Both the position numbers and the translations under genes were made by a program. A stretch of DNA of 35,609 nucleotides from Candidatus Omnitrophota bacterium (GTDB lineage Bacteria; Omnitrophota; Gorgyraeia; JABMRG01): the NCBI GenBank assembly GCA_013202935.1, contig JABMRG010000093.1:1-35609 (forward strand), written 5' to 3'. The number at the start of each line of letters is the position of its first letter. Position 1 is the stretch's first letter. The notes beneath the pieces are model-generated. The model searched no databases, was not told the origin of the DNA, and saw only the letters and a program-made list of their open reading frames with translations. Positions 16,818-24,586 of the stretch are shown piece after piece.

Positions 16818-19413
16818 GACAAAAGTTATAATTGGAATACAAGCAATCTTTTTAGTGGGCGTGCTTATATTTGGAGGCGGATTAACCTATAACCATGCGG
16901 TTACTCCAGCAGAAAGCACAGGAGCTGTGAATATGCTCGGCCCGATTCTTAGAGGAGCGGAGCTAGAGACAGGTGACACAGCTCGATCTCTTATTGAAGC
17001 GCAAGAGCAGGCTCTGCTTACGTTTATCGGACAACTTGACAGTGGTACGCTACCTGCTGATGTAGAGCGCATTAACATACCTGACGGACAACAAGCTGCT
17101 AGAGTACAAGCAGGAGATCGTGAATTTGCTGTTACTACAGCACCTATAGCCATAGAGAACCTGCCTACAACAGAGGCATTAGCTGGCAGGGCAGCTCTTA
17201 TAAAGGCATCTGCTGCTGGCCAGGTGACATTTGGACAGGATCACGAGTTATTTATTGACCTTTATGGTCAGTATGAACGAGGCGTAAACGAACAGGGTGT
17301 AGTATCTTTAACTACCCAAGATGGGAATGGACGCGTTGATATTCTACCTGCTGCTCAAGCCCGAATTATGGGACTTACTACTCAAGGTGCAGAGGGCAGA
17401 AACATAGTATGGCTCGACAGAGGCCTTCTTAGGAGATTTGCTGACGGTGAAAGAGAACAACATATAAATGCTATTGGTGGTCTTTGGCGATTCTGGGTTC
17501 ATCCTGAAGGTGGGCCAAATGCCGTATTCTTCCCAGAGAACCTACCTGTAGCAGAGCAAGAATTTGAACAGTGGCAGACACCCGCTGGTATAGATAGTAT
17601 ACCATTTTCTGTGGTTCCAAATTCAGTGACATCTAATCAAGCCAGTTTTGCGAGTCGTGTTCAGATTGTCAATACAAAGGGTACCAGGTTTGATGTTCAG
17701 TTAGGCCGCACAGTTACAGTCTTAGAGCGAGATGCCATTGAAGAGATCTTAGGAGTTCAATTACCTGACACTGTTACTGCTTCAGCATTCAAGACAATTG
17801 ATGTACTTACAAATATGGGGCCTAAGATGAATAAAGAAGATGGCTTGCTTTCTATATGGGGCCTTAGCCAGTTTCCTACATCAGAAAATACATTTAATGG
17901 AATACCTATTTTAGAAGGTCCTGAGAATGAGCTTGGTCGCAGAGTAAGTACATACCCTTCTTTTGGTGCATTAGGGCCTGATCAGCTTGTGACCATAAAA
18001 GGTACAGATATTGTAACAGGTAAGGATGTTAGCGTACATGTCTTTAAAGGACATGGCCAACAGCGACGCAAGATGGGAGTTACACCAGCTCGCGCGTTAC
18101 AGGTCGCAGCTAACTGGTCTGCAGATACCGGGATCTTTAATCTTCTTAAATATAATAAGCCAAGAGCAGGTGTTGGCCACATAAACTCTGATTGGGGACC
18201 ACAGGAAAATCCATTTGATGGAGATGAGGTAAACTCCTTTAATGATGGTCCTGGAGATAAAGGTGAGCCACCTGTAGGAAGAGATAGCCCATTCACTGAA
18301 TTTGAAGCTTCTTCTGAAGCTAGAGAGCTTAATACTGGAGAATCTGTAAGCCTTCCCGCTATATCGATAACCTTAGAAGGCCCAGCAGAAGCTATTAACC
18401 CTGCAGCAAAAAGGAATATTTTTGTTAATTTAGCAGACTTAGAAAACGCACCATTTGTCAGAGCTTCTTCAGCTGGTGTAGAGCTTGATACAAGCTTACA
18501 ATTACCAGTTGTAGAAGAAGGAATCTCAGTTCCTGCTCCTTTTACTGTTACTGACGGCGGACTTGTTTTTCAGTCAGCAAACCGACCTATTGGTGCTGCA
18601 ATGGCGATAATTGAAGCAAAGGCAATGATAGATGAAGTAGTGAATGAGACTGAACTGGGTCAACTTGAGGCTATGTGGGACAGTGCAATAGCACAAAATA
18701 CTCAGATAGCAACCCCTGATGCAGAAGCAAATATTCGCGAGGCAGCTAACAGGAACATAAAGTTAGTAGAGCATACCAGAGCTGAGCTTGGAGGCCTAGT
18801 AAGATATGGTCAGCAGTTACAAGGCTTAGAAGGAGTCGCAGGTTACAATGTAACGCCTGTAGTTGCTCAATATAAAGATAAGGTTGTGCCTATCCTGTTT
18901 GATTCAGAATCGGTTTTTGGTGAGTTATATCAATCTGCAAGTTCTGCAACACGTGCGCAATTTGATGCTGAAGTATTGAGGAGACAAGGATGTAAGATAA
19001 TAGTAGTTAACGCAGATAATGATGGGGCCATAGAAGCTGCACTTAGAGCTAATGACGTAAAAACAGCAATAGGTATATCAAGCTCGCAAGAGCGTGCATT
19101 TAATCACCTAAGTGTTTATACGTTAAGTTGCCCGCTTGAAAAAGGGCAGATTACGGCACTCTCACTCCTTGTGATGCGTGCTAAAGTATTATGGTATTTA
19201 ACAGAGATGGGAACTGATGTCCCAGAGCCCATAAGAAGACTAGCTATACAAATGCTCTCTCCAGTAGTTACTGGAAATGATGGAGAAGCAGCTATAAGGC
19301 TGTTTCTAGCAAATCGTATAATATGGATAATCCCAGAAGCTACTGTATACTATGAAGAGGGTCAACTGGAACAGTACCTCATGCAGACTATATTAGCGCT
19401 CAGAGCCGCGTAA
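16810..19413 (+). CDS. Secreted DUF6786-like beta-sandwich protein
   Basis: The ATG overlaps the end of the upstream gene. An N-terminal hydrophobic segment (about 6-25) is a signal peptide or anchor. Residues about 220-535 match the pattern I associate with DUF6786, a galactose-mutarotase-like beta-sandwich. The diagnostic blocks are RFWVHPEGGPNAVFF, WQTPAGIDSIPF, DGLLSIWGLSQFPTSEN, GHINSDWGPQENPFDGDEVN, NSFNDGP, then FTEFEASSEARELNTGES. The C-terminal ~330 residues are unfamiliar. They look mostly helical with some Rossmann-like alternation (GCKIIVVNADNDGAIEAALRAN, then KTAIGISSS) and end near a helical tail. Base and residue use (many Gln, Ala, Pro, Thr) differs somewhat from neighbours. 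Sugar binding is likely for the sandwich by fold; catalysis is unknown. A strong terminator follows. Confidence 0.65.
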   Translation: MNRTKVIIGIQAIFLVGVLIFGGGLTYNHAVTPAESTGAVNMLGPILRGAELETGDTARSLIEAQEQALLTFIGQLDSGTLPADVERINIPDGQQAARVQAGDREFAVTTAPIAIENLPTTEALAGRAALIKASAAGQVTFGQDHELFIDLYGQYERGVNEQGVVSLTTQDGNGRVDILPAAQARIMGLTTQGAEGRNIVWLDRGLLRRFADGEREQHINAIGGLWRFWVHPEGGPNAVFFPENLPVAEQEFEQWQTPAGIDSIPFSVVPNSVTSNQASFASRVQIVNTKGTRFDVQLGRTVTVLERDAIEEILGVQLPDTVTASAFKTIDVLTNMGPKMNKEDGLLSIWGLSQFPTSENTFNGIPILEGPENELGRRVSTYPSFGALGPDQLVTIKGTDIVTGKDVSVHVFKGHGQQRRKMGVTPARALQVAANWSADTGIFNLLKYNKPRAGVGHINSDWGPQENPFDGDEVNSFNDGPGDKGEPPVGRDSPFTEFEASSEARELNTGESVSLPAISITLEGPAEAINPAAKRNIFVNLADLENAPFVRASSAGVELDTSLQLPVVEEGISVPAPFTVTDGGLVFQSANRPIGAAMAIIEAKAMIDEVVNETELGQLEAMWDSAIAQNTQIATPDAEANIREAANRNIKLVEHTRAELGGLVRYGQQLQGLEGVAGYNVTPVVAQYKDKVVPILFDSESVFGELYQSASSATRAQFDAEVLRRQGCKIIVVNADNDGAIEAALRANDVKTAIGISSSQERAFNHLSVYTLSCPLEKGQITALSLLVMRAKVLWYLTEMGTDVPEPIRRLAIQMLSPVVTGNDGEAAIRLFLANRIIWIIPEATVYYEEGQLEQYLMQTILALRAA

Positions 19414-19442
19414 TATTCGCAGCTTGAGCAAGTTTTGCCAGG

Positions 19443-19480
19443 GGGGCGGTCCTTTAAGTAGGACCGCCCCTCATTCTTTT
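19443..19480 (+). terminator. Rho-independent terminator
   Basis: GGGGCGGTCCT (19443-19453) and AGGACCGCCCC (19460-19470) form a perfect 11-bp GC-rich stem with a TTAAGT loop, followed by TCATTCTTTT. It lies 30 bp after the DUF6786-like gene. Confidence 0.9.
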
Positions 19481-19586
19481 GGGGACGTTTCCCTCGGCTT
19501 CGCCTCGGGGAACCAATCATGGAAGAAGTTCATAGAAGTGTTTGGTTTCACCTACTCATAGGGAACGTTTCACTCGCTCATAACCT
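19481..19586 (-). repeat. Degenerate repeat units, inverted
   Basis: GGGAACGTTTCACTCGCTCATAACCT-type sequence at 19561-19586 is an exact reverse complement of 95-120 in the first repeat copy. A diverged unit at 19481-19510 (GGGGACGTTTCCCTCGG, then CGCCTCGGGGAACC) belongs to the same family. No gene is seen between 19414 and 19808; that whole stretch is a terminator plus repeats. Confidence 0.7.
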
Positions 19587-19636
19587 CTTATGCAGTAAGT
19601 AGTTATAGAAAAATACTTTACACTTTTTCACGCATA

Positions 19637-19689
19637 TGGGGACACTTTACAATAGCTTAATACATGATAAAGTAAGTAAAGTGTCCCCA
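19637..19689. repeat. 14-bp inverted GTGTCCCC repeats
   Basis: TGGGGACACTTTAC (19637-19650) and GTAAAGTGTCCCCA (19676-19689) are perfect inverted repeats 25 bp apart. The right arm begins repeat copy 2. Two abutting element ends or a foldback hairpin would both explain this. Confidence 0.85.
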
Positions 19690-19778
19690 GGCTTATTGTA
19701 AAATGTAATGGCCATGTCCATAATTTATTGCAGCTAAATAAGTTATGAGCGAGTGAAACGTCCCCTTTTTTGTTGACT
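19676..19778 (+). repeat. ~100 bp intergenic repeat, copy 2
   Basis: It shares with 32-137 the order AGTGTCCCCA.GCTT, TGTAATGG, then GTTATGAGCGAGTGAAACGT, C-run and T-run. The middle is diverged. It ends just before the polysaccharide deacetylase gene, and a TTG codon inside its T-run could be misread as that gene's start. Confidence 0.75.
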
Positions 19779-19808
19779 AACCGACAGAGTTGGCTTACAA
19801 TAGCTTCC

Positions 19809-20414
19809 ATGAAACAAGTAGCACTTACCTTTGATGATGGCCCGAACGGTGAGTATACCCTCCAAACCCTCCAAATTCTAAAAACCAACGATATAAAGGC
19901 AGCATTCTTCTTTCCTGCTAAGAACGTAGAGCGCCAGCCTGAAATAGCAAAAAGAACATTAGAAGAGGGCCATCTGATAGGGAACCATACCTATGACCAC
20001 CCCCATTTAAGCAGGCTTAAACCTGATGAGATACGATGGCAGGCAGAAAAAAGCGAAAATATATTCAAAGAGGTCTTAGGTATAAAACCGAAATTGTTCA
20101 GACCACCATATGGTGATTATAATGATGAAGCAAAAAGTATTTTAGAAGAGAAGAAGTACACAATAGTAGACTGGGATATGGACTGCTATTCAAGAGACTG
20201 GAGAGATATCTCTTCTGATGAGATAGTAGATATAGCTACTAAGAAAGCACAAGATGGGTCAATACTGCTGCTTCATGATGGACGAAATATAAGGGAAACT
20301 GGGGTACGCAAGAATGCGGTAGAGGCGCTTCCTGGGATTATACGCGTATTAAGGAAAAGAGGTTTTGATATAGTGAGATTGGATGAACTGTTATGCAGAA
20401 AGCAGAAAGAATAG
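19809..20414 (+). CDS. NodB-type polysaccharide deacetylase
   Basis: The enzyme probably removes acetyl groups from an N- or O-acetylated glycan using a bound divalent metal. All NodB motifs are present: TFDDGP (motif 1, Asp pair at residues 9-10), NHTYDHP (motif 2, metal-binding His pair), RPPYG (motif 3), DWDMDCYSRDW (motif 4) and LLHDG (motif 5). At about 201 residues it is essentially the bare catalytic domain. The ATG at 19809 gives MKQVALTFDDGP, a usual start; TTG codons at 19770 and 19773 lie in the upstream repeat and would add an unlikely extension. No signal peptide or membrane anchor is seen, which is unusual for enzymes acting on cell wall or exopolysaccharide, so it may act on a cytosolic intermediate or leave by another route. 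It overlaps comEA by 22 bp. Confidence 0.88.
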   Translation: MKQVALTFDDGPNGEYTLQTLQILKTNDIKAAFFFPAKNVERQPEIAKRTLEEGHLIGNHTYDHPHLSRLKPDEIRWQAEKSENIFKEVLGIKPKLFRPPYGDYNDEAKSILEEKKYTIVDWDMDCYSRDWRDISSDEIVDIATKKAQDGSILLLHDGRNIRETGVRKNAVEALPGIIRVLRKRGFDIVRLDELLCRKQKE

Positions 20415-20755
20415 TTGTCTTAGGACTGCTTCTTATAACTATTGCAGGTGTCTCTGGTTCATGCTATAGCAAACAAAAAGGCAATAGTAGAGAAGTGGTA
20501 TCTTCTGATAAGGCAGAGGCCTTAGAAGATGCGCGAATAAGAATAGAAAAAGGAAAGATAGTAGATATAAATACTGCAAATAAGTTTACCCTTACCAGGC
20601 TCCCCGGCATAGGCCCCACTCTTGCACAAAGGATCATAAACTCCCGTCGAGAAATTGGCAGATTCAACTCCCCGCCTGAAATAATGAGAATAAAAGGTAT
20701 AGGCCCTAAAAAATTTGAATCCATAAAAAATAATATAATAGTAAATAATGAATAG
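20393..20755 (+). CDS. ComEA-like helix-hairpin-helix DNA-binding protein
   Basis: This small membrane-anchored protein probably binds incoming double-stranded DNA in the periplasm for natural uptake. Residues about 7-24 form an N-terminal hydrophobic anchor. The C-terminal half (about 60-118) has two helix-hairpin-helix motifs: VDINTANKFTLTRLPGIGP with QRIINSRREIGRF, then PPEIMRIKGIGPKKFESIK. This is the ComEA pattern, where the paired GIG turns contact the DNA backbone. At 120 residues it is short but complete for Gram-negative ComEA. The gene overlaps the deacetylase by 22 bp and comEC by 8 bp, so translation is coupled. Confidence 0.88.
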   Translation: MQKAERIVVLGLLLITIAGVSGSCYSKQKGNSREVVSSDKAEALEDARIRIEKGKIVDINTANKFTLTRLPGIGPTLAQRIINSRREIGRFNSPPEIMRIKGIGPKKFESIKNNIIVNNE

Positions 20756-22292
20756 GCCGCTTCCCTTAGCATTTATCCTGCTTGTGGCAGGAATAATCTT
20801 TGCATACTATATAAAACCATTCTTTGTGCCAGCTGTCGCAGTTACAGCGCTGCTCGTCATACTACTTTTTGTTTTTAATAAAAGAAACAGGATAATCTTT
20901 TATGCCGTAAGCAGTGCGCTTGTATTTTTATTGGGGGTTTTAAGCCTTGTAAACTTCAACACTCTTCCGTCGAACCACATATCCAAACTCTTAAAAGATG
21001 ATAGGAGCCATCATTATATCGAGGCTGTTGTTGTATCATCTCCGGAATATTACTGGATGCGTTCAGGTAGAAGAAAAGCTTCCTTTTTTGCAGAGGCCTT
21101 AAGCTATAAAGATGATGAATTATGGATTGGGGCAAGGGGGAAGTCTTTGGTAAATATTTGGGATAACGAAAACGACATCTTATATGGTGAAAGGATCCTT
21201 CTCTTCGGCACACTAAAGACCCCTTACAAAAACAGAAAACCTGATGAGTTTAATTACGCAGAATATTTAAAGAGAAAAGGTATCTATACGATAATAGATG
21301 TAAGAAGAGATGATGATGTTGAGGGGATTAGGCCAAATAAAGCCGCCTCAATAAAAGGCCTTATCTTTGATGCAAGATCAAGAATAGAAAGCCTAATCAG
21401 GAGACATCTTAGATTTCCCGACGGAGCTATTGTAAATGCTATGCTTATCGGGAAACGTTCATATCTGACTAAGGAATTAAATGAACTTTTTATTAAAACA
21501 GGAACAGCGCATATAGTATCGGTAAGCGGGCTACATGTTGCGGTAATATCAGCTATACTCTTTTTTATATTGCGCATGATAGGAATACCCCGTAAGATAT
21601 CATGCGTATTGGTATTTGCCTTTTTAATTGTGTATGCTATCATCGCAGGCCAAAGGATACCTATCATAAGAGCGGTTATAATGATAAGCATATATCTGTT
21701 AAGCTATATTCTCGAAAGAGATTTTGATATATATTCTACGCTTTCATTGGCAGGGATTATTATCCTCATATATAATCCTATGCAGCTTTTTAGCGCAGGC
21801 TTTATTCTCTCCTTTGCTTGTGTGTTTTCAATATGTTATCTTACTCCTAAACTTTCTAATCCGCTATTTTCTGATCAGATTAGAAAATGGGGGATTGGGG
21901 CTTATGCCGTTAGAATCGTTCTTGTCTCAATAGCAGTCTATATAGGTATTATGCCGATAATAGCATACTTTTTTTCTATAATATCCCCCATTACAATAAT
22001 TGCAAATATATTTGTTGTGCCTTTGCTTGGTGTGATATTATTTCTTGCTATATTATTTCTTGTAACAACAGCTATATTACCAGCACTAGGTGTTCTTATT
22101 GGGCTCTGCTTGCACGGTATAATCTCAGTTTTAATAAAAGGCATAAGTCTCTTATCAGAGATACCACTTGGTTATTTTTATATAGAGAATATCCCACTTT
22201 ACCTGGTCGTAATATATTACATACTATTGTTTGCGGTAGCAAATAGAAGATACCTGTTAGGATTAAGGTTTTCTGATAGGACAAAACACTAG
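20748..22292 (+). CDS. ComEC/Rec2 DNA-uptake channel, core without beta-lactamase domain
   Basis: ComEC forms the inner-membrane channel through which single-stranded DNA enters the cytoplasm in transformation. The protein starts with membrane helices. A soluble DUF4131/OB-like segment follows (about 75-185: EAVVVSSPEYYWMRSGRRKASFFAEAL). The polytopic Competence domain comes next (about 220-490), with the family signature HIVSVSGLHVAVISA and GQRIPIIRAVIM. It ends at 514 residues, about 250 short of the long ComEC form, because the C-terminal metallo-beta-lactamase-like domain is absent. The frame closes cleanly after the last helix, so this looks like a natural short form; the nuclease-like domain could be encoded elsewhere. 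Overlap with comEA supports a DNA-uptake operon. Confidence 0.88.
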   Translation: MNRPLPLAFILLVAGIIFAYYIKPFFVPAVAVTALLVILLFVFNKRNRIIFYAVSSALVFLLGVLSLVNFNTLPSNHISKLLKDDRSHHYIEAVVVSSPEYYWMRSGRRKASFFAEALSYKDDELWIGARGKSLVNIWDNENDILYGERILLFGTLKTPYKNRKPDEFNYAEYLKRKGIYTIIDVRRDDDVEGIRPNKAASIKGLIFDARSRIESLIRRHLRFPDGAIVNAMLIGKRSYLTKELNELFIKTGTAHIVSVSGLHVAVISAILFFILRMIGIPRKISCVLVFAFLIVYAIIAGQRIPIIRAVIMISIYLLSYILERDFDIYSTLSLAGIIILIYNPMQLFSAGFILSFACVFSICYLTPKLSNPLFSDQIRKWGIGAYAVRIVLVSIAVYIGIMPIIAYFFSIISPITIIANIFVVPLLGVILFLAILFLVTTAILPALGVLIGLCLHGIISVLIKGISLLSEIPLGYFYIENIPLYLVVIYYILLFAVANRRYLLGLRFSDRTKH

Positions 22293-22410
22293 ATATTGTG
22301 ATGCTACTTTTCATGACTACTACATGATGTTATAGCAATAGGACCCATCACACTTTAGATACATGAAAAATAAACATTTTAAATATTTTTATAAAATCTA
22401 TAAATTTACC

Positions 22411-22440
22411 TTGACAGGTATCAATATATAGTGATATAAT
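22411..22440 (+). promoter_or_regulatory. Promoter of the PilZ gene
   Basis: Consensus TTGACA (22411-22416) and TATAAT (22435-22440) are separated by 18 bp. The start point is near 22447, followed by GGGAGGAAGG as ribosome-binding site. Confidence 0.75.
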
Positions 22441-22473
22441 AAAACTGTTATTTAAAAGGGAGGAAGGCTAATA

Positions 22474-22842
22474 ATGCAGCCTTATGTCAAGGAGAGGAGG
22501 CGTTTTCCAAGAGTAAACGCACGTCTTCCGTTGCAATTTAAAGATATACAACGCCCCATCGAGGCATACACCGGTACGCTTACTAAGGATGTAAGCGAAG
22601 GAGGAGCGCGTTTTATATCGAGTGATTTTCTGTCAATCTTTACAAGAGTTCTTTTGGAAATGTCAGTTCCATCTTTCTCTCGTCCAATAAAGGCCATTTC
22701 GAAAGTTGCCTGGATACAGAAAATTCCACGCAGCAATCAATACAACGTTGGTATCCGGTTCATGGACATGACGGAAGAAGACAAGAAACACCTCGCCTCC
22801 TTTATAGCAAAATCACCCGCCCCGAAAACAGTTACCCCCTGA
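22474..22842 (+). CDS. Single-domain PilZ protein
   Basis: PilZ domains bind cyclic di-GMP and convey it to motility, adhesion or polysaccharide synthesis. Both binding motifs are present: RRxxxR-type residues in ERRRFPR (R9 and R13) and DxSxxG in DVSEGGARF (D39, S41, G44). The rest has the expected beta-barrel pattern, ending with YNVGIRFMDMTEEDKKHL. At 122 residues it is a stand-alone PilZ protein with no catalytic partner domain. It has its own promoter and a hairpin at its 3' end, so it appears monocistronic. Its target is unknown; the window holds no diguanylate cyclase or phosphodiesterase. Confidence 0.88.
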   Translation: MQPYVKERRRFPRVNARLPLQFKDIQRPIEAYTGTLTKDVSEGGARFISSDFLSIFTRVLLEMSVPSFSRPIKAISKVAWIQKIPRSNQYNVGIRFMDMTEEDKKHLASFIAKSPAPKTVTP

Positions 22843-22886
22843 TAATCTCAAACCATTAATAGGGGTAGAAATCAAAACTGTTTTTA
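22825..22886 (+). terminator. Probable terminator overlapping the end of the PilZ gene
   Basis: AAAACAGTT (22825-22833) pairs with AACTGTTTT (22876-22884), and ACCCC (22834-22838) with GGGGT (22862-22866); a 9-nt bulge separates the two stems on the right. The right arm runs into a T-run. The stem begins inside the last codons of the PilZ gene. Confidence 0.55.
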
Positions 22887-22937
22887 CTTACCTATTTCTC
22901 TCTCTAAGAATCCTTTAATTTTAGTATCTCTTTTCAA

Positions 22938-22966
22938 TTGACAAATAGTATCTATAATGATATATT
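22938..22966 (+). promoter_or_regulatory. Promoter of the bamD-like/lptE/holA genes
   Basis: TTGACA (22938-22943) and TATATT (22961-22966) have a 17 bp spacer. The start point is near 22973, giving a short leader to the ATG at 23002. Confidence 0.75.
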
Positions 22967-23001
22967 AGCTACACTCATAAACCCCAACAAAGGCGGTTAA
23001 T

Positions 23002-23970
23002 ATGCGCGTTGCCCTAAAATATATAATAATTATTCTAATACTATTCCTTATAACGGAATCATCAGCCTATTCTTATTGGGTCTGGACACCGCAGACAAAG
23101 AAATGGGTAAACCCCAAGTATGCGCCAAAAGACACTCCAAAGGAACAGCTCATATATGCGATGGACTTCTTTGAGGCAGGTGACTACAAAAAAGCCTTGG
23201 CAGAGTTCAATAAGATAATAAAGTATTATAAGAAATCCGAAGCGGCATCAGAGGCACAATATTATATAGGCAGATCCTATGAAGAGCTGAGTAACCCATA
23301 CCATGCCTTTGAATCATACCAGGAGGTTGTAGATAACTATCCGTTTACACAAAGGACAGATGAGATAATAAAGAGGCAGTTTGATATAGGTGAAAAACTC
23401 TTCCAGGGTGAGAAGACGAAATTTATGGGGGTTAAGTTTAAGGCACTACCTGAGCAGATAACAGAAGTTTATAAGAAAGTAGTATCCAACGCCCCTTATA
23501 GCAAATATGCACCAACTGCACAGTTTCGGATAGGTGAACTTTTAAAGAGAGTAGAGTATTATGAAGAGGCAAGGGATGCGTTTCAGAAGATAGTCGATGA
23601 TTATCCTGATAGCGAATTGGCAGCTGAGGCAAAATTTCAGGTAGCCCTTTGCGCATCCGTAGCTTCTGGCAAGAGCGGTTATGACCAGCAGCTTGCTACG
23701 CAGGCGATGAGAGAATTTGAAGAGTTTGCCAAAGAGCATCCTGAAAGCGAATGGGTAAAAAAGGCAAAAGAGGAGAAGACCAAGCTTATTGAGAAGAGGG
23801 CAGACTCATATTTTAAGATCGCAAAATTCTATCAGCGGATAGGAAAATATGAAGCCGCCTATATATATTATAATAAGATATTGGATGAGTTCCCAACCGC
23901 ATCGTCAGCGCCGAAAGCTCTGGAGAAGCTAAAAGTTGTAGAAAAAAGGTTGGAGAGGCAGAGGAAATAA
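23002..23970 (+). CDS. BamD-like TPR protein
   Basis: BamD is the essential accessory protein of the machine that inserts beta-barrel proteins into the outer membrane. This 322-residue protein has a signal peptide (about 1-22) and then YWVWTPQTKKWVNPKY. A ladder of TPR repeats follows: AMDFFEAGDYKKALAEFNKI, AQYYIGRSYEELSNPYHAFE, AQFRIGELLKRVEYYEEARD, and a last pair near YQRIGKYEAAYIYYNKIL. The spacing and the FPxS/YPxS-type turns (DNYPFT, DDYPDSELA, DEFPTASS) match the outer-membrane lipoprotein BamD/YfiO family. Unlike classical BamD there is no lipobox Cys after the signal peptide, so it may be soluble in the periplasm. It is longer than E. coli BamD (245). The neighbouring lptE supports an outer-membrane biogenesis role. 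A tol-pal YbgF-like function is the main alternative. Confidence 0.75.
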   Translation: MRVALKYIIIILILFLITESSAYSYWVWTPQTKKWVNPKYAPKDTPKEQLIYAMDFFEAGDYKKALAEFNKIIKYYKKSEAASEAQYYIGRSYEELSNPYHAFESYQEVVDNYPFTQRTDEIIKRQFDIGEKLFQGEKTKFMGVKFKALPEQITEVYKKVVSNAPYSKYAPTAQFRIGELLKRVEYYEEARDAFQKIVDDYPDSELAAEAKFQVALCASVASGKSGYDQQLATQAMREFEEFAKEHPESEWVKKAKEEKTKLIEKRADSYFKIAKFYQRIGKYEAAYIYYNKILDEFPTASSAPKALEKLKVVEKRLERQRK

Positions 23971-23973
23971 GTT

Positions 23974-24537
23974 ATGAGAACAAGGCATAACTATATACTA
24001 TATACTATATACTATATACTCATCATATCATTTACGTGTACCACCACCGGCTGCGGTTATACCACAGGCTCACTCCTGCCCCCACATATAAAGAATATAT
24101 ATATTGGAAACTTTGCCAATAAGATATCTATCACAGGGGAGGTATCCTCTCAGCAGAGGTATAAGACATACAGGCCAAGACTTGAGATAGATATTACCGA
24201 AGCCATAAGAGATAAGTTTATCTTTGATGGTCACCTGCGCATCACCAGGGAAGAGAATGCTGATATTGTGATGACAGGTGAGTTAGTGGATTTTAGAAGA
24301 GAGGCTATACAGTATGGTTATGATGATTCAATAGAAAAGTACAGTATAGCCATAATAGTCGATATGAGGGTAAAGGACTTAAAGGCCGGCAAACTTATGT
24401 GGTCAGAGAATGGCTTTTCAGGAAGTGATGATTATTATACAACGGGCAGTGAGGCAAAGACCGAAGACCAGGCTGTAACTGCTGCGATAGATGACCTTGC
24501 AAGAAGGGTAGTGGAAAGAACTATTGAGGTCTGGTAA
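23974..24537 (+). CDS. lptE: LptE-like LPS-assembly lipoprotein
   Basis: LptE plugs the LptD barrel and helps place lipopolysaccharide in the outer leaflet. The protein has a signal peptide ending in TTTGCGY, with lipidation expected at Cys27; the -3 position is Thr rather than Leu, so the lipobox is not perfect. The body shows the family pattern: NIYIGNFAN, then a helix with the ITEAIRDKFIFDG motif, ADIVMTGELVDFRREAIQYG, and a C-terminal AAIDDLARRVVERTIEVW helix. Length (187) is typical. It sits between the bamD-like gene and holA; lptE-holA adjacency is also conserved in enterobacteria (leuS-lptE-holA). A heptanucleotide tandem repeat lies in its signal-peptide codons. Confidence 0.8.
   Translation: MRTRHNYILYTIYYILIISFTCTTTGCGYTTGSLLPPHIKNIYIGNFANKISITGEVSSQQRYKTYRPRLEIDITEAIRDKFIFDGHLRITREENADIVMTGELVDFRREAIQYGYDDSIEKYSIAIIVDMRVKDLKAGKLMWSENGFSGSDDYYTTGSEAKTEDQAVTAAIDDLARRVVERTIEVW
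23991..24018 (+). repeat. Heptanucleotide tandem repeat (CTATATA)x4 in lptE
   Basis: Four exact copies of CTATATA run through codons 6-15 of lptE, encoding part of the hydrophobic signal peptide. The unit is not a multiple of three, so gain or loss of one copy shifts the frame. Two copies of the reverse-complement unit TATATAG occur at about 24566-24580, ahead of holA. Confidence 0.95.
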
Positions 24538-24586
24538 AAACGCTAACCGGATATTAGAGTTTGTATATAGTATATAGTAAAAACAG

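Noticed and set aside
19770..19808. Upstream TTG start of the deacetylase
   Set aside because: It lies in the intergenic repeat and adds residues outside the NodB fold.
20748..22292. comEC as a truncated pseudogene
   Set aside because: The frame closes cleanly after the Competence domain and forms lacking the beta-lactamase domain are known; no decayed remainder follows.
22297..22352. TGTGATG/CATCACA inverted repeat as a comEC terminator
   Set aside because: The arms are 7 bp with a ~42 nt loop and no T-run follows.
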